This document shows positions 52,169 to 60,374 of a stretch of DNA of 64,000 nucleotides, one piece after another. How positions within the stretch are numbered: the stretch's first letter is position 1; each line of letters opens with the position of its first letter. The notes beneath the pieces were generated by a model that worked only from the letters and a program-made list of their open reading frames with translations, did no database searches and was not told the origin of the DNA. A program made the translations under genes and the position numbers. The stretch is from contig NZ_UEGO01000004.1 of assembly GCF_900465345.1 (NCBI RefSeq), positions 205,648 to 269,647 of the forward strand. The letters are read 5' to 3'. This DNA comes from Asaia bogorensis (GTDB lineage: Bacteria > Pseudomonadota > Alphaproteobacteria > Acetobacterales > Acetobacteraceae).

Positions 52169-52421
52169 ACTTACAGTGTAGAGCCGGGGTAACAAGATGG
52201 GTAGGGGCCAGCGGAACGAACGCGCCGCTCCCCAAAATGCCTCGGCTGTCGCTCCCGCCCCTTCCTGACCTTAATCGGTGCAGACGGCACGGAGGGGATC
52301 CGTCTCCCATGCCCTCACCGCGGCAAGACCACCCCGCAGCACCTGAGTGACTTTCATGATGAAATTTTGATAAGTATACAGAATAGTTGCCCTATAAAAA
52401 TCAATAATCCCCTCATCCGAA

Positions 52422-53132
52422 ATGGCTGCGACAATGAACAAGACTGTGAATAAGGCGATTTCAGAACTGGTACAGAACCACGCCTTTGGTGGACCGGGTA
52501 ATCCGGGTTCCCCCGATGCACGTGCCCTTTGGCTTTGCGGTATAGAATACGGAGAATCTCCGGATCAACGTGGCTCAGCAGAGGAAATCGAGGATTACAG
52601 TGTTGCCATGCAATGGCGAAACTGGACCTATAACCGCAATGCCTTCAAACTGATCTCAGCGATCGAGGGGCAACCTGTCGAGTCCGCACAGGCCTATGCG
52701 GAAAAGCAGAAAATCTTCGAAAGCAAGACAGCTCCCTATTTCCAGACCAATCTTTTCCCCGTTGAGTGCCACTCCCTCGAAACATGGTCTGAACAGGCTC
52801 AGGCTCGTAGCGGCTATACAGACAAAAATGCCTATATTGCAGCCGTGCGGGCCTCATGCTTTGCATTGATGCATCAGCAGATACTCTCCCACAAACCGCG
52901 CCTTTTCATCGGCGTGGGCATTACGCATCTCGATGATTTCTGTCGGGTCGTACTGGGCGCTTCCGCTGCGCCGGAGAAGCGGGACTTTACTGTCAATGGC
53001 CACAACAAGACCGTGTACCTGCAAGCTGGCGAGATTCCTTTTGCCGTCGTGCCTCATCTGTCATCCCCGAGCGGCCTTAACAGCAACGAAGCCCTCCAGC
53101 GGGCCGGGGACCTGATCCGGGAGATTCTTTAA
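52422..53132 (+). CDS. Protein of unknown function with possible uracil-glycosylase-like fold
   Basis: The 236-residue protein has no signal peptide. Three spaced segments hint at the uracil-DNA-glycosylase superfamily: an early ALWLCGIEYGES, a central YFQTNLFPVECHS, and a late VVPHLSSPSGLNSNEAL, with RLFIGVGITHLDDF between the last two. In UDG enzymes a similar order is the active-site GxxP, a central TNxxP strand and a late HPSP loop. The match is by eye and weak, and the catalytic residues are not established. An AT-rich stretch precedes it (52355-52410), unlike its neighbours, which may mean lateral origin or a strong promoter. A GC-rich half-element follows its stop. Confidence 0.7.
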   Translation: MAATMNKTVNKAISELVQNHAFGGPGNPGSPDARALWLCGIEYGESPDQRGSAEEIEDYSVAMQWRNWTYNRNAFKLISAIEGQPVESAQAYAEKQKIFESKTAPYFQTNLFPVECHSLETWSEQAQARSGYTDKNAYIAAVRASCFALMHQQILSHKPRLFIGVGITHLDDFCRVVLGASAAPEKRDFTVNGHNKTVYLQAGEIPFAVVPHLSSPSGLNSNEALQRAGDLIREIL

Positions 53133-53148
53133 CTCACAATCGGAAGGA

Positions 53149-53172
53149 GCGGGGCGCCACCCCGCATCCTGC
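53149..53172 (+). repeat. Half copy (D) of the two-hairpin 3' element
   Basis: GCGGGG (53149-53154) pairs with CCCCGC (53160-53165) sixteen bases after the stop of the preceding gene and is followed by ATCCTGC. It matches the first hairpin of the element at 22282-22260 closely; the second hairpin is missing. It also sits before a convergent gene end at 53187. Confidence 0.4.
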
Positions 53173-53186
53173 AACGATAGCAGAAC

Positions 53187-53825
53187 TCACCGCCGGTAAG
53201 CAGGCAGATCAACCTTGTAGAGAATGGCGTATCCACGCAGGGCGAAGCCTAGGACGACCGCGACCGCGCCTGCGAGAATGGGCTGCACACCCATTCCGGT
53301 CAGGCAAACGTAAAGTCCGGCGGCCAGCGCGGCGGCGGTGACGTATAATTCCGGGCGGATCACGATGGAGGGCAGTCCGGCCAGAACATCGCGTATGATG
53401 CCGCCCATACAGGCTGTCACCACGCCCATGATGGCGGCAGGCAGCCAGGGAATACCGTAGGCAATGGCCTTGGCTGCGCCGTAAACGGCATAGGATGCCA
53501 GCCCCAGCCCATCGAACCAGTCGATCGCCCGTTCGTGCCAGTAACGATGCGGCGTGAACCAGACCAGCAAGGCGATACCCAGACACACGGCCAGAGGTGC
53601 TGTCGCATGCATCCAGAACACCGGAGCACCAATCAGCAGGTCACGCAGCGTCCCGCCACCAACCCCTGTCATGGCCGCAAAGAAGGCAAAGGTCACGATG
53701 TTCTGCCGTGCCCTGGCTGCCACAAGCGCACCGGAGATCGCGAAAACCGCTGTCCCTGCCATATCGAGATCCGACAGGGTGGAGGCCGATAATGCATGGA
53801 TGGAAGCAAGAGTGGCTGGGCTCAC
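53187..53825 (-). CDS. TRIC-type trimeric cation channel (UPF0126)
   Basis: The 212-residue protein has seven membrane helices in two related halves, each with the signature GGGTLRDLLIG or GGIIRDVLAG, which define the UPF0126/YadS family. Prokaryotic TRIC proteins form trimeric potassium- or glycine-conducting channels in the inner membrane. A GTG start overlaps the stop of the threonine aldolase gene (GTGA); a glycine channel next to a glycine-producing enzyme would make sense, but this is inference. Confidence 0.9.
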   Translation of the reverse strand: MSPATLASIHALSASTLSDLDMAGTAVFAISGALVAARARQNIVTFAFFAAMTGVGGGTLRDLLIGAPVFWMHATAPLAVCLGIALLVWFTPHRYWHERAIDWFDGLGLASYAVYGAAKAIAYGIPWLPAAIMGVVTACMGGIIRDVLAGLPSIVIRPELYVTAAALAAGLYVCLTGMGVQPILAGAVAVVLGFALRGYAILYKVDLPAYRR

Positions 53826-54847
53826 GCGGCAAGGGCCTCGATGTCATCGGCAAGCTGCGTCACACGGGCCGGGTCGGCATCCCATGCAAACATGAAACGC
53901 GCGCCCCCGCCGATGAAGGTGTAAAAACGCCAGCCCCGCTCGCGCAGCCCCTCCAGCACAGCCTCCGGCGCCTTGAGAAACACCGCATTGGCCTGCACGG
54001 GGAACATGAGCGACAAGCCCGGAAGCGCCTCGATACGCGAGGCCAGGGCACGGGCGCAGCTATTGCCATGCGCGCCATTTTGCAGCCAGGCCCCACTTTC
54101 GAGCAGACCGATCCAGGGCGCGGAAATGAAGCGCATTTTCGAGGCCAGTTGCCCGGCCTGCTTGCAGCGATAGTCAAAGCCTTCGGCAAGGGCCGAGTCG
54201 AAAAACAGAATAGCCTCGCCTACCCCCATACCGTTCTTGGTGCCCCCGAAACACAATACATCCACACCCGCCTTCCATGTCATCTCGGCGGGGGTGCAGC
54301 CCAGCGCCGCACAGGCATTGGCAAAGCGGGCACCATCCATATGCAGACGCAGCCCGAGCTCGCGGCAGGTTTCTGAAATGGCGCGTATCTCGGCCAGGGA
54401 ATAGACCTCGCCCGTCTCGGTTGGCTGGGTGATCGTCACCACCTTGGGCTTGGGGTAATGAATATCGCTGCGACAGGTTGCCAGCGCCCGGATATCCTCG
54501 GGAAAAAGCTTGGCATGATCGGTCCGCGCCACCAGCAGTTTGGAGCCATTGGAGAAGAACTCGGGGGCTCCACACTCATCGGTTTCAACATGGGCGAAAG
54601 ACGAGCAGATCACACTGTTATAGGACTGGCAGAGCGCCGCCAGAGCGAGTGAATTGGCCGCCGTGCCGTTAAAGGCAAAGAACACCTCGCAGCGTGTCTC
54701 GAACAGTGCACGAAAGCTGTCAGCGGCGCGGCTGGTCCATTCATCATCGCCATAGGCCGGAACGGAGCCTTTATTGGCCTGATGCATGATGTCCCATACT
54801 TCGGGGCAGATACCGGCATAATTGTCACTGGCAAATTGCTGGGCCAC
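53822..54847 (-). CDS. Low-specificity threonine aldolase
   Basis: A fold type I PLP enzyme that cleaves L-threonine to glycine and acetaldehyde. The GTG at 54847 is used because AAGGATT lies about nine bases upstream and gives 341 residues, the size of the family; the frame is open to 55120 but that part has no family similarity. Marks: QFASDNYAG at the start, YGDDEWTSRA, HMDGARFANA, and the PLP lysine K204 in CFGGTKNGMG. It ends in the start of the TRIC gene. It belongs to the LtaE-like branch of threonine aldolases. Confidence 0.88.
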   Translation of the reverse strand: MAQQFASDNYAGICPEVWDIMHQANKGSVPAYGDDEWTSRAADSFRALFETRCEVFFAFNGTAANSLALAALCQSYNSVICSSFAHVETDECGAPEFFSNGSKLLVARTDHAKLFPEDIRALATCRSDIHYPKPKVVTITQPTETGEVYSLAEIRAISETCRELGLRLHMDGARFANACAALGCTPAEMTWKAGVDVLCFGGTKNGMGVGEAILFFDSALAEGFDYRCKQAGQLASKMRFISAPWIGLLESGAWLQNGAHGNSCARALASRIEALPGLSLMFPVQANAVFLKAPEAVLEGLRERGWRFYTFIGGGARFMFAWDADPARVTQLADDIEALAA

Positions 54848-55214
54848 AGGCTGGAAATCCTTGCGCTTCTGAAAAAGCAGTATGGGCTTGCGGCAAGGAG
54901 GGTGTGGCGTGTCCCGAGATTGCCGGAGCGGCCACATCTCTCCGGTTGCCCGGAGATACCACCTTGCCCGGGAGCAGGTTGGCGCCGGTGAAACGATACC
55001 GGCTCTTGATGCTGGGTCTCTCGTATCAAAGCCCCAGCGCCACGGCAAGGGTAAGCCTCTCCGCACGTCTATCAGCCGACAACCGCCTGCAAACAGAATG
55101 ACACGGCCCAACAGGCACACAAGCCATGTGAGGGGGGTGCATCGCAGGAAAGAATGTGGTTTCTTTCAGCCTCGTTGCGAAGCATGACCGGGCCGACAGG
55201 CCGCACAGATACGG
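54848..55214. other. 367-base divergent intergenic region
   Basis: This lies between the threonine aldolase and ferredoxin reductase starts. An in-frame open extension of the aldolase gene reaches 55120 but looks non-coding in composition and has no good start. I see no RNA gene, repeat or strong hairpin; the two promoters must be inside it. Confidence 0.4.
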
Positions 55215-56249
55215 ATGACAGCTGACATGGGCCAGACCCCTCTCGACATCGATGTAGCCATTATCGGTGCAGGGCCGACCGCGCTTTTTGCCGCGTTCGA
55301 GTGCAGCATGCTCAAACTTTCCTGTGTGCTGATTGACGCGTTGAGCGAGATTGGTGGCCAATGCGCGGCGCTGTATCCTGAAAAGCCGATCTATGACATT
55401 CCGGCGCACCCCTCCATTGAAGGCGGTGCCCTGATTGCCGCGCTCGATGCCCAGATCGCCCCCTTCGATGTGCCCCGCCTTCTGGGCCAGCGCGTGGAAA
55501 AGCTGTCGGGCCAGCGCGGCGCCTTCACGCTCGAGACAGACAAGAACAATGTGGTGACGGCGCGCGCCGTGATCATCGCGGCAGGAGCGGGCGCTTTCGG
55601 CCCGAATCGCCCGCCGCTCGATGGTCTCGATGCCTATGAGGCGAGTGGCGCTGTTCAGTATTACGTGCGCAAGCGCGCCGATTTTGCAGGCAAGCGCATT
55701 GTGGTGGCTGGCGGTGGCGATTCCGCCCTCGACTGGGCGCTGTCGCTTTCCGACATTGCGGAAAAGATCTATCTGCTTCATCGCCGCGACCGCTTCCGTG
55801 GTGCGCCCGAAACCCTCTCCCAGATCGAATCCCGTGTGGCCGAAGGGCGTATCGAAAAAGTCGTGCCCTATCAGCTTCACGCATTGCAGGGCGAGAATGG
55901 TGCCCTTACCGCAGTCGATGTGATCGATCTCGAGGGCCAGACCCGTCGCATTGAAGCCGATACGCTGCTGCCTTTCTATGGTCTCTCGACCGAGCTCGGC
56001 CCGATTGCCACCTGGAATATCGATACCGTCCGCAGCACGATTCCCGTCACGCCCTCCAGCATGGAAACCAGCCTGCCCGGCGTTTTTGCCATTGGTGACA
56101 TCGCCACCTATCCCGGCAAGCTGAAGCTGATCCTGCAGGGGTTCAGCGAGGGAGCCATGGCAGCGCACGCCATTCACCCCATCGTCCACCCCGATCAGGC
56201 TCTTCACTTTGAATATTCCACAAGTAAGGGTGTGCCGTCAGGGTCTTGA
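55215..56249 (+). CDS. Thioredoxin-reductase-like ferredoxin-NADP+ reductase
   Basis: The 344-residue protein has two Rossmann folds: FAD-binding IGAGPTALFAAFE and NADPH-binding VVAGGGDSALDWAL, with GGQCAALYPEKPIYDIPAHP between them. The redox CxxC of thioredoxin reductase is absent, and the YumC-type features place it among homodimeric ferredoxin-NADP+ reductases, which exchange electrons between NADPH and ferredoxin or flavodoxin. The FAD-end motif GVFAIGDIATYPGKLKLI is intact. It stands alone, 58 bases before alr. Confidence 0.92.
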   Translation: MTADMGQTPLDIDVAIIGAGPTALFAAFECSMLKLSCVLIDALSEIGGQCAALYPEKPIYDIPAHPSIEGGALIAALDAQIAPFDVPRLLGQRVEKLSGQRGAFTLETDKNNVVTARAVIIAAGAGAFGPNRPPLDGLDAYEASGAVQYYVRKRADFAGKRIVVAGGGDSALDWALSLSDIAEKIYLLHRRDRFRGAPETLSQIESRVAEGRIEKVVPYQLHALQGENGALTAVDVIDLEGQTRRIEADTLLPFYGLSTELGPIATWNIDTVRSTIPVTPSSMETSLPGVFAIGDIATYPGKLKLILQGFSEGAMAAHAIHPIVHPDQALHFEYSTSKGVPSGS

Positions 56250-56307
56250 GCCGTGACAGGGCCCCGGTTTAGTATGATCCCGAAATGATCGAAAGACGCG
56301 AACCCTG

Positions 56308-57453
56308 ATGACAACCCAGCCAGACGAGGCGCAAACCGACGTCGTCAGACGTGCCGGTGGATGGCTTCGTATCGACCTCGACGCCATCAAGCAGAATTAC
56401 CAGCTGCTGAAATCCCGTGTGGGACCCGATGTCGCCGTCGGGGCCGCGGTGAAGGCGGATGCCTACGGGCTGGGTGTGACGCGTGTCGCCCCAGCCCTCT
56501 ATCGCGCCGGATGCCGCCGGTTCTTTGTTGCCACCGTTCAGGAGGGGCTGGAGCTACACCCCATCTTGGCGGCCGATGCTGCCATCTGCATCCTCAATGG
56601 CCCGGCTCCGGGCAGCGAGGCGCTTTTGCAGGACAAAGGGCTCACACCGGTTCTGAACAGCCTCGACCATGTGCGCCGCTGGGCCGCACTGTGCCGTGAT
56701 ACGGGCGTGCGCTCCCCCTGTCTGCTTCAGCTCGACAGCGGCATGTCGCGCTTCGGTCTGTCCGAAGCCGATATCGATACGCTCATTGCTGAAAACACCC
56801 TTGCCGATCTGGCCATTGATTACATCATGAGCCATCTGGCCTGCGCGGATGAATACCATTCGCCGCGCAATGAGGGACAGCGCCTGCAATTCGAGGCCCT
56901 GCGCCGCAAGCTCCCGGCCCTGCCTGCCAGTCTTGCAGCGTCGAGCGGTATTTTCCTGGGGGAAGCCTTCCATCATGATCTGGTCCGGCCGGGTTATGCA
57001 CTTTATGGCGGCAACCCGACACCGGATCGCGCCAATTCCATGCATCCGGTTGTCACCCTGCTGGCCGGCATGGTGCAGGATCGCTGGATCGCCCCGGATG
57101 TGGCGGTAGGCTACAGCGCGCGTTTTATCGCGGCAAAGCCCACGCGCATCGCAACCCTTTCCGTCGGCTATGCCGATGGTTTCCACAGACGCGGCGGTGG
57201 CCTTGCCAGCGCCGTTCTGCCTGACAGCCCTGATATCCTGTTGCCTATCGTAGGGCGGATTTCGATGGACTGCATGGCGCTGGATCTGACCGCGCTGGGA
57301 GACAGACCCCTGCCCCCCGGCACCGGTTTCGAGCTGATCGGCCCCCATCGTCCGCTGGACGAACTGGCCGCGGCACTGGATACGATCGGATATGAGTTGC
57401 TGACCGGACTCGGGAAGCGCTTCCATCGTGAATATATCGAGAGTTCACAATGA
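56308..57453 (+). CDS. alr: Alanine racemase
   Basis: The 381-residue PLP enzyme interconverts L- and D-alanine, which feeds peptidoglycan synthesis and, with DadA, D-alanine breakdown. Marks are the PLP lysine K49 in VKADAYGLG, R148 in SGMSRFG, VRPGYALYGG and the catalytic tyrosine Y269 in VGYSARF. Its stop overlaps the dadA start by four bases, so this copy is probably the catabolic (DadX-type) racemase; whether a second biosynthetic alr exists cannot be seen here. Confidence 0.95.
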   Translation: MTTQPDEAQTDVVRRAGGWLRIDLDAIKQNYQLLKSRVGPDVAVGAAVKADAYGLGVTRVAPALYRAGCRRFFVATVQEGLELHPILAADAAICILNGPAPGSEALLQDKGLTPVLNSLDHVRRWAALCRDTGVRSPCLLQLDSGMSRFGLSEADIDTLIAENTLADLAIDYIMSHLACADEYHSPRNEGQRLQFEALRRKLPALPASLAASSGIFLGEAFHHDLVRPGYALYGGNPTPDRANSMHPVVTLLAGMVQDRWIAPDVAVGYSARFIAAKPTRIATLSVGYADGFHRRGGGLASAVLPDSPDILLPIVGRISMDCMALDLTALGDRPLPPGTGFELIGPHRPLDELAAALDTIGYELLTGLGKRFHREYIESSQ

Positions 57454-58709
57454 AGATCATCGTCATGGGCGCCGGTGTCATCGGCGTCACCACAGCCTGG
57501 TATCTTGCCGAGCAGGGCCATGAGGTCGAGGTCATCGACCGCCAGCCAGGCGTCGGGCTCGAAACCTCCTTCGCCAATGCCGGTCAGGTCTCCCCCGGCT
57601 ATTCCACGCCTTGGGCCATGCCAGGCCTACCCCTCAAGGCGATGCGCTGGATGCTCGAAAAGCACGCGCCGCTGGTCGTACGTGCCGCCGCCGTCAACAT
57701 GCCGATGCTGCGCTTCATGACGCAGCTTCTGACCAACTGTACGCATCATGCCTATGACATCAACAAGAGCCGTATGCTGCGCATTGCGGAATACAGCCGT
57801 GACTGTCAGGCCGAACTGCGCCGCAGCACCGGCATTACCTATGACGATGGACAGAAAGGCCTGATCCAGCTCTTCCGCACCGACAAGCAGATCGAACATG
57901 CCCATGAGGACATGCGCCTGCTTGAGGAAAGCGGCGTTGCCCACGAATTGCTGGGCATGGACGACGTGCTGAAATACGAGCCCGGCCTCGCCGGTGCGCG
58001 CCAGATTCTCAAGGGTGGCCTGCGTCTGCCCGGTGACGAATCCGGAGATGCCTATCTCTTCACACAGCGCCTTGCCGCCATGGCAGCAGAGAAGGGCGTG
58101 AGCTTCCGCTTCCGCACTGAAATCGAGGCCATCGAAGCGGCGAGCGACGCCATCTACGGTATCCGCACCAGTGCGGGCCGCCTGACGGCCGATGCCTATG
58201 TGCTGGCACTAGGCAGCTACTCGCCCCGCCTGCTCAAGCCCATCGAACTCGATCTGCCGGTCTATCCGGTCAAGGGCTACTCGCTGACAGCCCCGATCAC
58301 CGATGAGAGCCGTGTTCCGACCTCTACGGTCAATGACGAGACCTACAAGGTTGCCATGACGCGCCTTGGCGATCGTATTCGCATTGGTGGTACGGCGGAG
58401 CTGACGGGGTGGCGCCTCAAGCTGAGCCAGGACCGTCGCGAAACGCTCGAACTGTCGTTCAACGACATGTTCGGCGGTGCCGATCTGAGCCGTGCCCGCT
58501 ACTGGACCGGGCTGCGCCCCTGCACGCCGGATGGCACACCCGTCATCGGGCCGTCCGGGCGCTACAGCAATCTTTGGCTGAACACGGGCCACGGCACGCT
58601 TGGCTGGACCATGGCCTGCGGCTCGGGCCGTATCCTCGCCGACCGCATCAGCGGCAAGCGCACCGATATCCCCTCACTGGATCTGTCACTGGACCGCTAC
58701 ACGTCCTGA
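57450..58709 (+). CDS. dadA: D-amino acid dehydrogenase, small subunit
   Basis: DadA oxidises D-alanine and other D-amino acids to the keto acid and ammonia and passes electrons to the membrane. The 419-residue FAD protein begins with the dinucleotide motif MGAGVIGVTTAWYLAEQGH, and continues with ANAGQVSPGYSTPWAMPG, the DAO-fold SAPITDE-like region and the C-terminal NTGHGTLGWTMACGSGR. No signal peptide is present. It is co-translated with alr, a typical dad operon. Confidence 0.94.
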   Translation: MKIIVMGAGVIGVTTAWYLAEQGHEVEVIDRQPGVGLETSFANAGQVSPGYSTPWAMPGLPLKAMRWMLEKHAPLVVRAAAVNMPMLRFMTQLLTNCTHHAYDINKSRMLRIAEYSRDCQAELRRSTGITYDDGQKGLIQLFRTDKQIEHAHEDMRLLEESGVAHELLGMDDVLKYEPGLAGARQILKGGLRLPGDESGDAYLFTQRLAAMAAEKGVSFRFRTEIEAIEAASDAIYGIRTSAGRLTADAYVLALGSYSPRLLKPIELDLPVYPVKGYSLTAPITDESRVPTSTVNDETYKVAMTRLGDRIRIGGTAELTGWRLKLSQDRRETLELSFNDMFGGADLSRARYWTGLRPCTPDGTPVIGPSGRYSNLWLNTGHGTLGWTMACGSGRILADRISGKRTDIPSLDLSLDRYTS

Positions 58710-58738
58710 AGCCACACAAGGCTTTCGCCTAAGTATGA

Positions 58739-58757
58739 GAGGGGGATCCTCCCCCTC
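58739..58757. terminator. GC-rich hairpin between convergent genes
   Basis: GAGGGGGA (58739-58746) pairs with TCCCCCTC (58750-58757) around a three-base loop. It lies between the ends of dadA (58709) and the convergent SDR gene (58796). There is no T run, so the role as a terminator is probable rather than certain. Confidence 0.5.
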
Positions 58758-58795
58758 GAATGCCTTCCTGCCGGGCCTGGCGGAAACACCAATGC

Positions 58796-59629
58796 TCAGC
58801 CCGGTGCAGATAGTTGCCCCGCACGCATGGCCGCGATAACACCGCCATCGATCAGCAGATCACCCCCCGTAATGAAACCGGCATCCTGCCCAAGCAAAAA
58901 ATGAGCTGCGATTGCGATCTCATCAGGGGGTGACATACGTTTCGCCGGTGAGGCCTCGACCATGGCGCGATAGGCGTCACCCGATGCGGAAGCCAGTTCA
59001 TGCGTGGCAAGCGGGGTGACCACAATCCCTGGGCTTATGGCGTTCACCCGCGCACCGCGTGTGCCCCATCTCACCGCCTCGGCCTGCACCCTCAGACTGT
59101 TTGCGCGCTTGGCAACGATATAAGCCATCATACTGTCAGTGATGACATCAGGTTGCAGGCAGGGCAGCTCAAGCAGTGAGGCCGCAGGGGTCAGCGCCAG
59201 TTGCGTCTCGTCCGACGGGGAAAGTGGATGGGGCATATGCCCTGCCATGCTGGCAACGATCAGGCCTGATCCACCAGAGGCAATCACCTCGCCAAAGGCC
59301 TCAAATACCAGTGCAGCACCGTAAAGGTCGACTCCAAGCACCTTGGCGGGTGGGGCCATATTGGGCGAAACGCCAGCCGTATTGATCACCTGCATGACCC
59401 GCCCCATTGCAGCAGCCATCTGGGCAAGTGTGTGAACGCTTTCTGGCGAGCAGACATCGATCACCTGGGTTGCCACGTCATAGCCGGCGTCGCGCAGGGT
59501 CCCAGCCGTGCGTTGCAACAGAGCCTGATCGATATCGGCCAGGAGCAGATGCTTGCCCATGCCCTGTCGTCGCGCAATGGCCAGACCAATACCACCCGCA
59601 CCGATGACGACCACGATTTCCCTGCTCAC
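58796..59629 (-). CDS. Short-chain dehydrogenase/reductase
   Basis: Starting at a GTG at 59629 (SREIVVVIGAGGIGLAI follows, at the expected distance from the N terminus) the protein has 277 residues; an ATG 78 bases upstream is in frame but gives a long leader with no binding site. It keeps the nucleotide motif GAGGIG, the serine in IVASMAG, the catalytic YIVAK in MMAYIVAKRAN and the family C terminus FITGGDLLIDGG, and so should be active. The insert between Ser and Tyr is longer than usual, a trait of the 3-alpha-hydroxysteroid dehydrogenase/carbonyl reductase-like group. Substrate unknown. Confidence 0.85.
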   Translation of the reverse strand: MSREIVVVIGAGGIGLAIARRQGMGKHLLLADIDQALLQRTAGTLRDAGYDVATQVIDVCSPESVHTLAQMAAAMGRVMQVINTAGVSPNMAPPAKVLGVDLYGAALVFEAFGEVIASGGSGLIVASMAGHMPHPLSPSDETQLALTPAASLLELPCLQPDVITDSMMAYIVAKRANSLRVQAEAVRWGTRGARVNAISPGIVVTPLATHELASASGDAYRAMVEASPAKRMSPPDEIAIAAHFLLGQDAGFITGGDLLIDGGVIAAMRAGQLSAPG

Positions 59630-59808
59630 TATCCCTGTCTCCCGTTCCCGTATGGGTATGCCTCCTAAAGAAGCATCGCCGATGGAGAGAGGTATAAAGG
59701 CGAGCATTACCGGTGATTAGACGCCCCGTTCAGCGTGAACCTATATCGATCATTCATCAATCGGCCAAGAAACCAATGAGATAGACCCGAAGTGACAGGC
59801 ACAAAAAA

Positions 59809-59830
59809 ACGGGGCCTTTTCGGGCCCCGT
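59809..59830 (-). terminator. Intrinsic terminator of the Ala/Pro-rich gene
   Basis: ACGGGGCC (59809-59816) pairs with GGCCCCGT (59823-59830). On the minus strand the stem is followed by a run of T (complement of AAAAAAA at 59803-59809), a classic terminator 26 bases after the stop. Confidence 0.9.
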
Positions 59831-59855
59831 CTTTCAAACTCGATCATGGGATCGA

Positions 59856-60152
59856 TCAGTTGCCTGCAGCGTCCTTTTCGGCGGCAGCTGCTGCACCCTT
59901 CTTGTGGTGCTTGTGCTTGTGCTTGTGCTTACCCTTATGCGTGGCAGCCTTGTCTTCCGTCGGAGCAGCGGGAGCCGCTTCAGAGGCCGGAGCCGGGGCC
60001 GTAGCTTCCGGCGCAGCAGGCGCGGCTGCCGGGGCAGCGGGAGCTGCAGCAGCAGGGGCTGCTTCCTGCGTGGTCTGAGCGAAAGCAGGCGCGCTCAGCG
60101 TCATGGCAAGAGCGGCAACACCGGTAAGAAGACGACGATTGAAAACGAGCAT
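59856..60152 (-). CDS. Small exported Ala/Pro- and His/Lys-rich protein
   Basis: The start at 60152 has TGGAG eight bases upstream and gives a 98-residue protein with a signal peptide that ends PAFAQ after about 25 residues. The rest is low complexity: an Ala/Pro region with many APAAPAA-type units and then a basic tail with the repeated HK pattern (KHKHKHKHHKK, near residues 75-85). The tail could bind metal ions or acidic polymers. Such proteins are found in acetic acid bacteria as small periplasmic products of unknown role. It stands alone with its own terminator. Confidence 0.8.
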   Translation of the reverse strand: MLVFNRRLLTGVAALAMTLSAPAFAQTTQEAAPAAAAPAAPAAAPAAPEATAPAPASEAAPAAPTEDKAATHKGKHKHKHKHHKKGAAAAAEKDAAGN

Positions 60153-60342
60153 GAAACAAGCTCCAGAATACGAATTCACATAATCACAGGCGTCAGTCAG
60201 ACTGTAGAACAGACCGCCTGCACTTATGACGTTACAAACGCTATCAGTATTTTTCTGTCTCGTCTTGAAGAAAATTAGATAAAATACGTGTAATCGCACG
60301 GTAAAGGCATGTTTATGCCTTAATGCCGACATGATCATAAAA

Positions 60343-60366
60343 AAAGGCCACCAAATGGTGGCCTTT
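60343..60366 (-). terminator. Intrinsic terminator of typA
   Basis: AAAGGCCACC (60343-60352) pairs with GGTGGCCTTT (60357-60366) around AAAT. On the minus strand it is followed by a T run. A further hairpin AAGGCAT/ATGCCTT lies next to it (60304-60321). Confidence 0.92.
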
Positions 60367-60374
60367 CCTTAGTG

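Noticed and set aside
55026..56207. A 393-codon minus-strand frame opposite the ferredoxin reductase
   Set aside because: The plus-strand reductase has intact FAD and NADPH motifs; the opposite frame has a composition typical of shadows.
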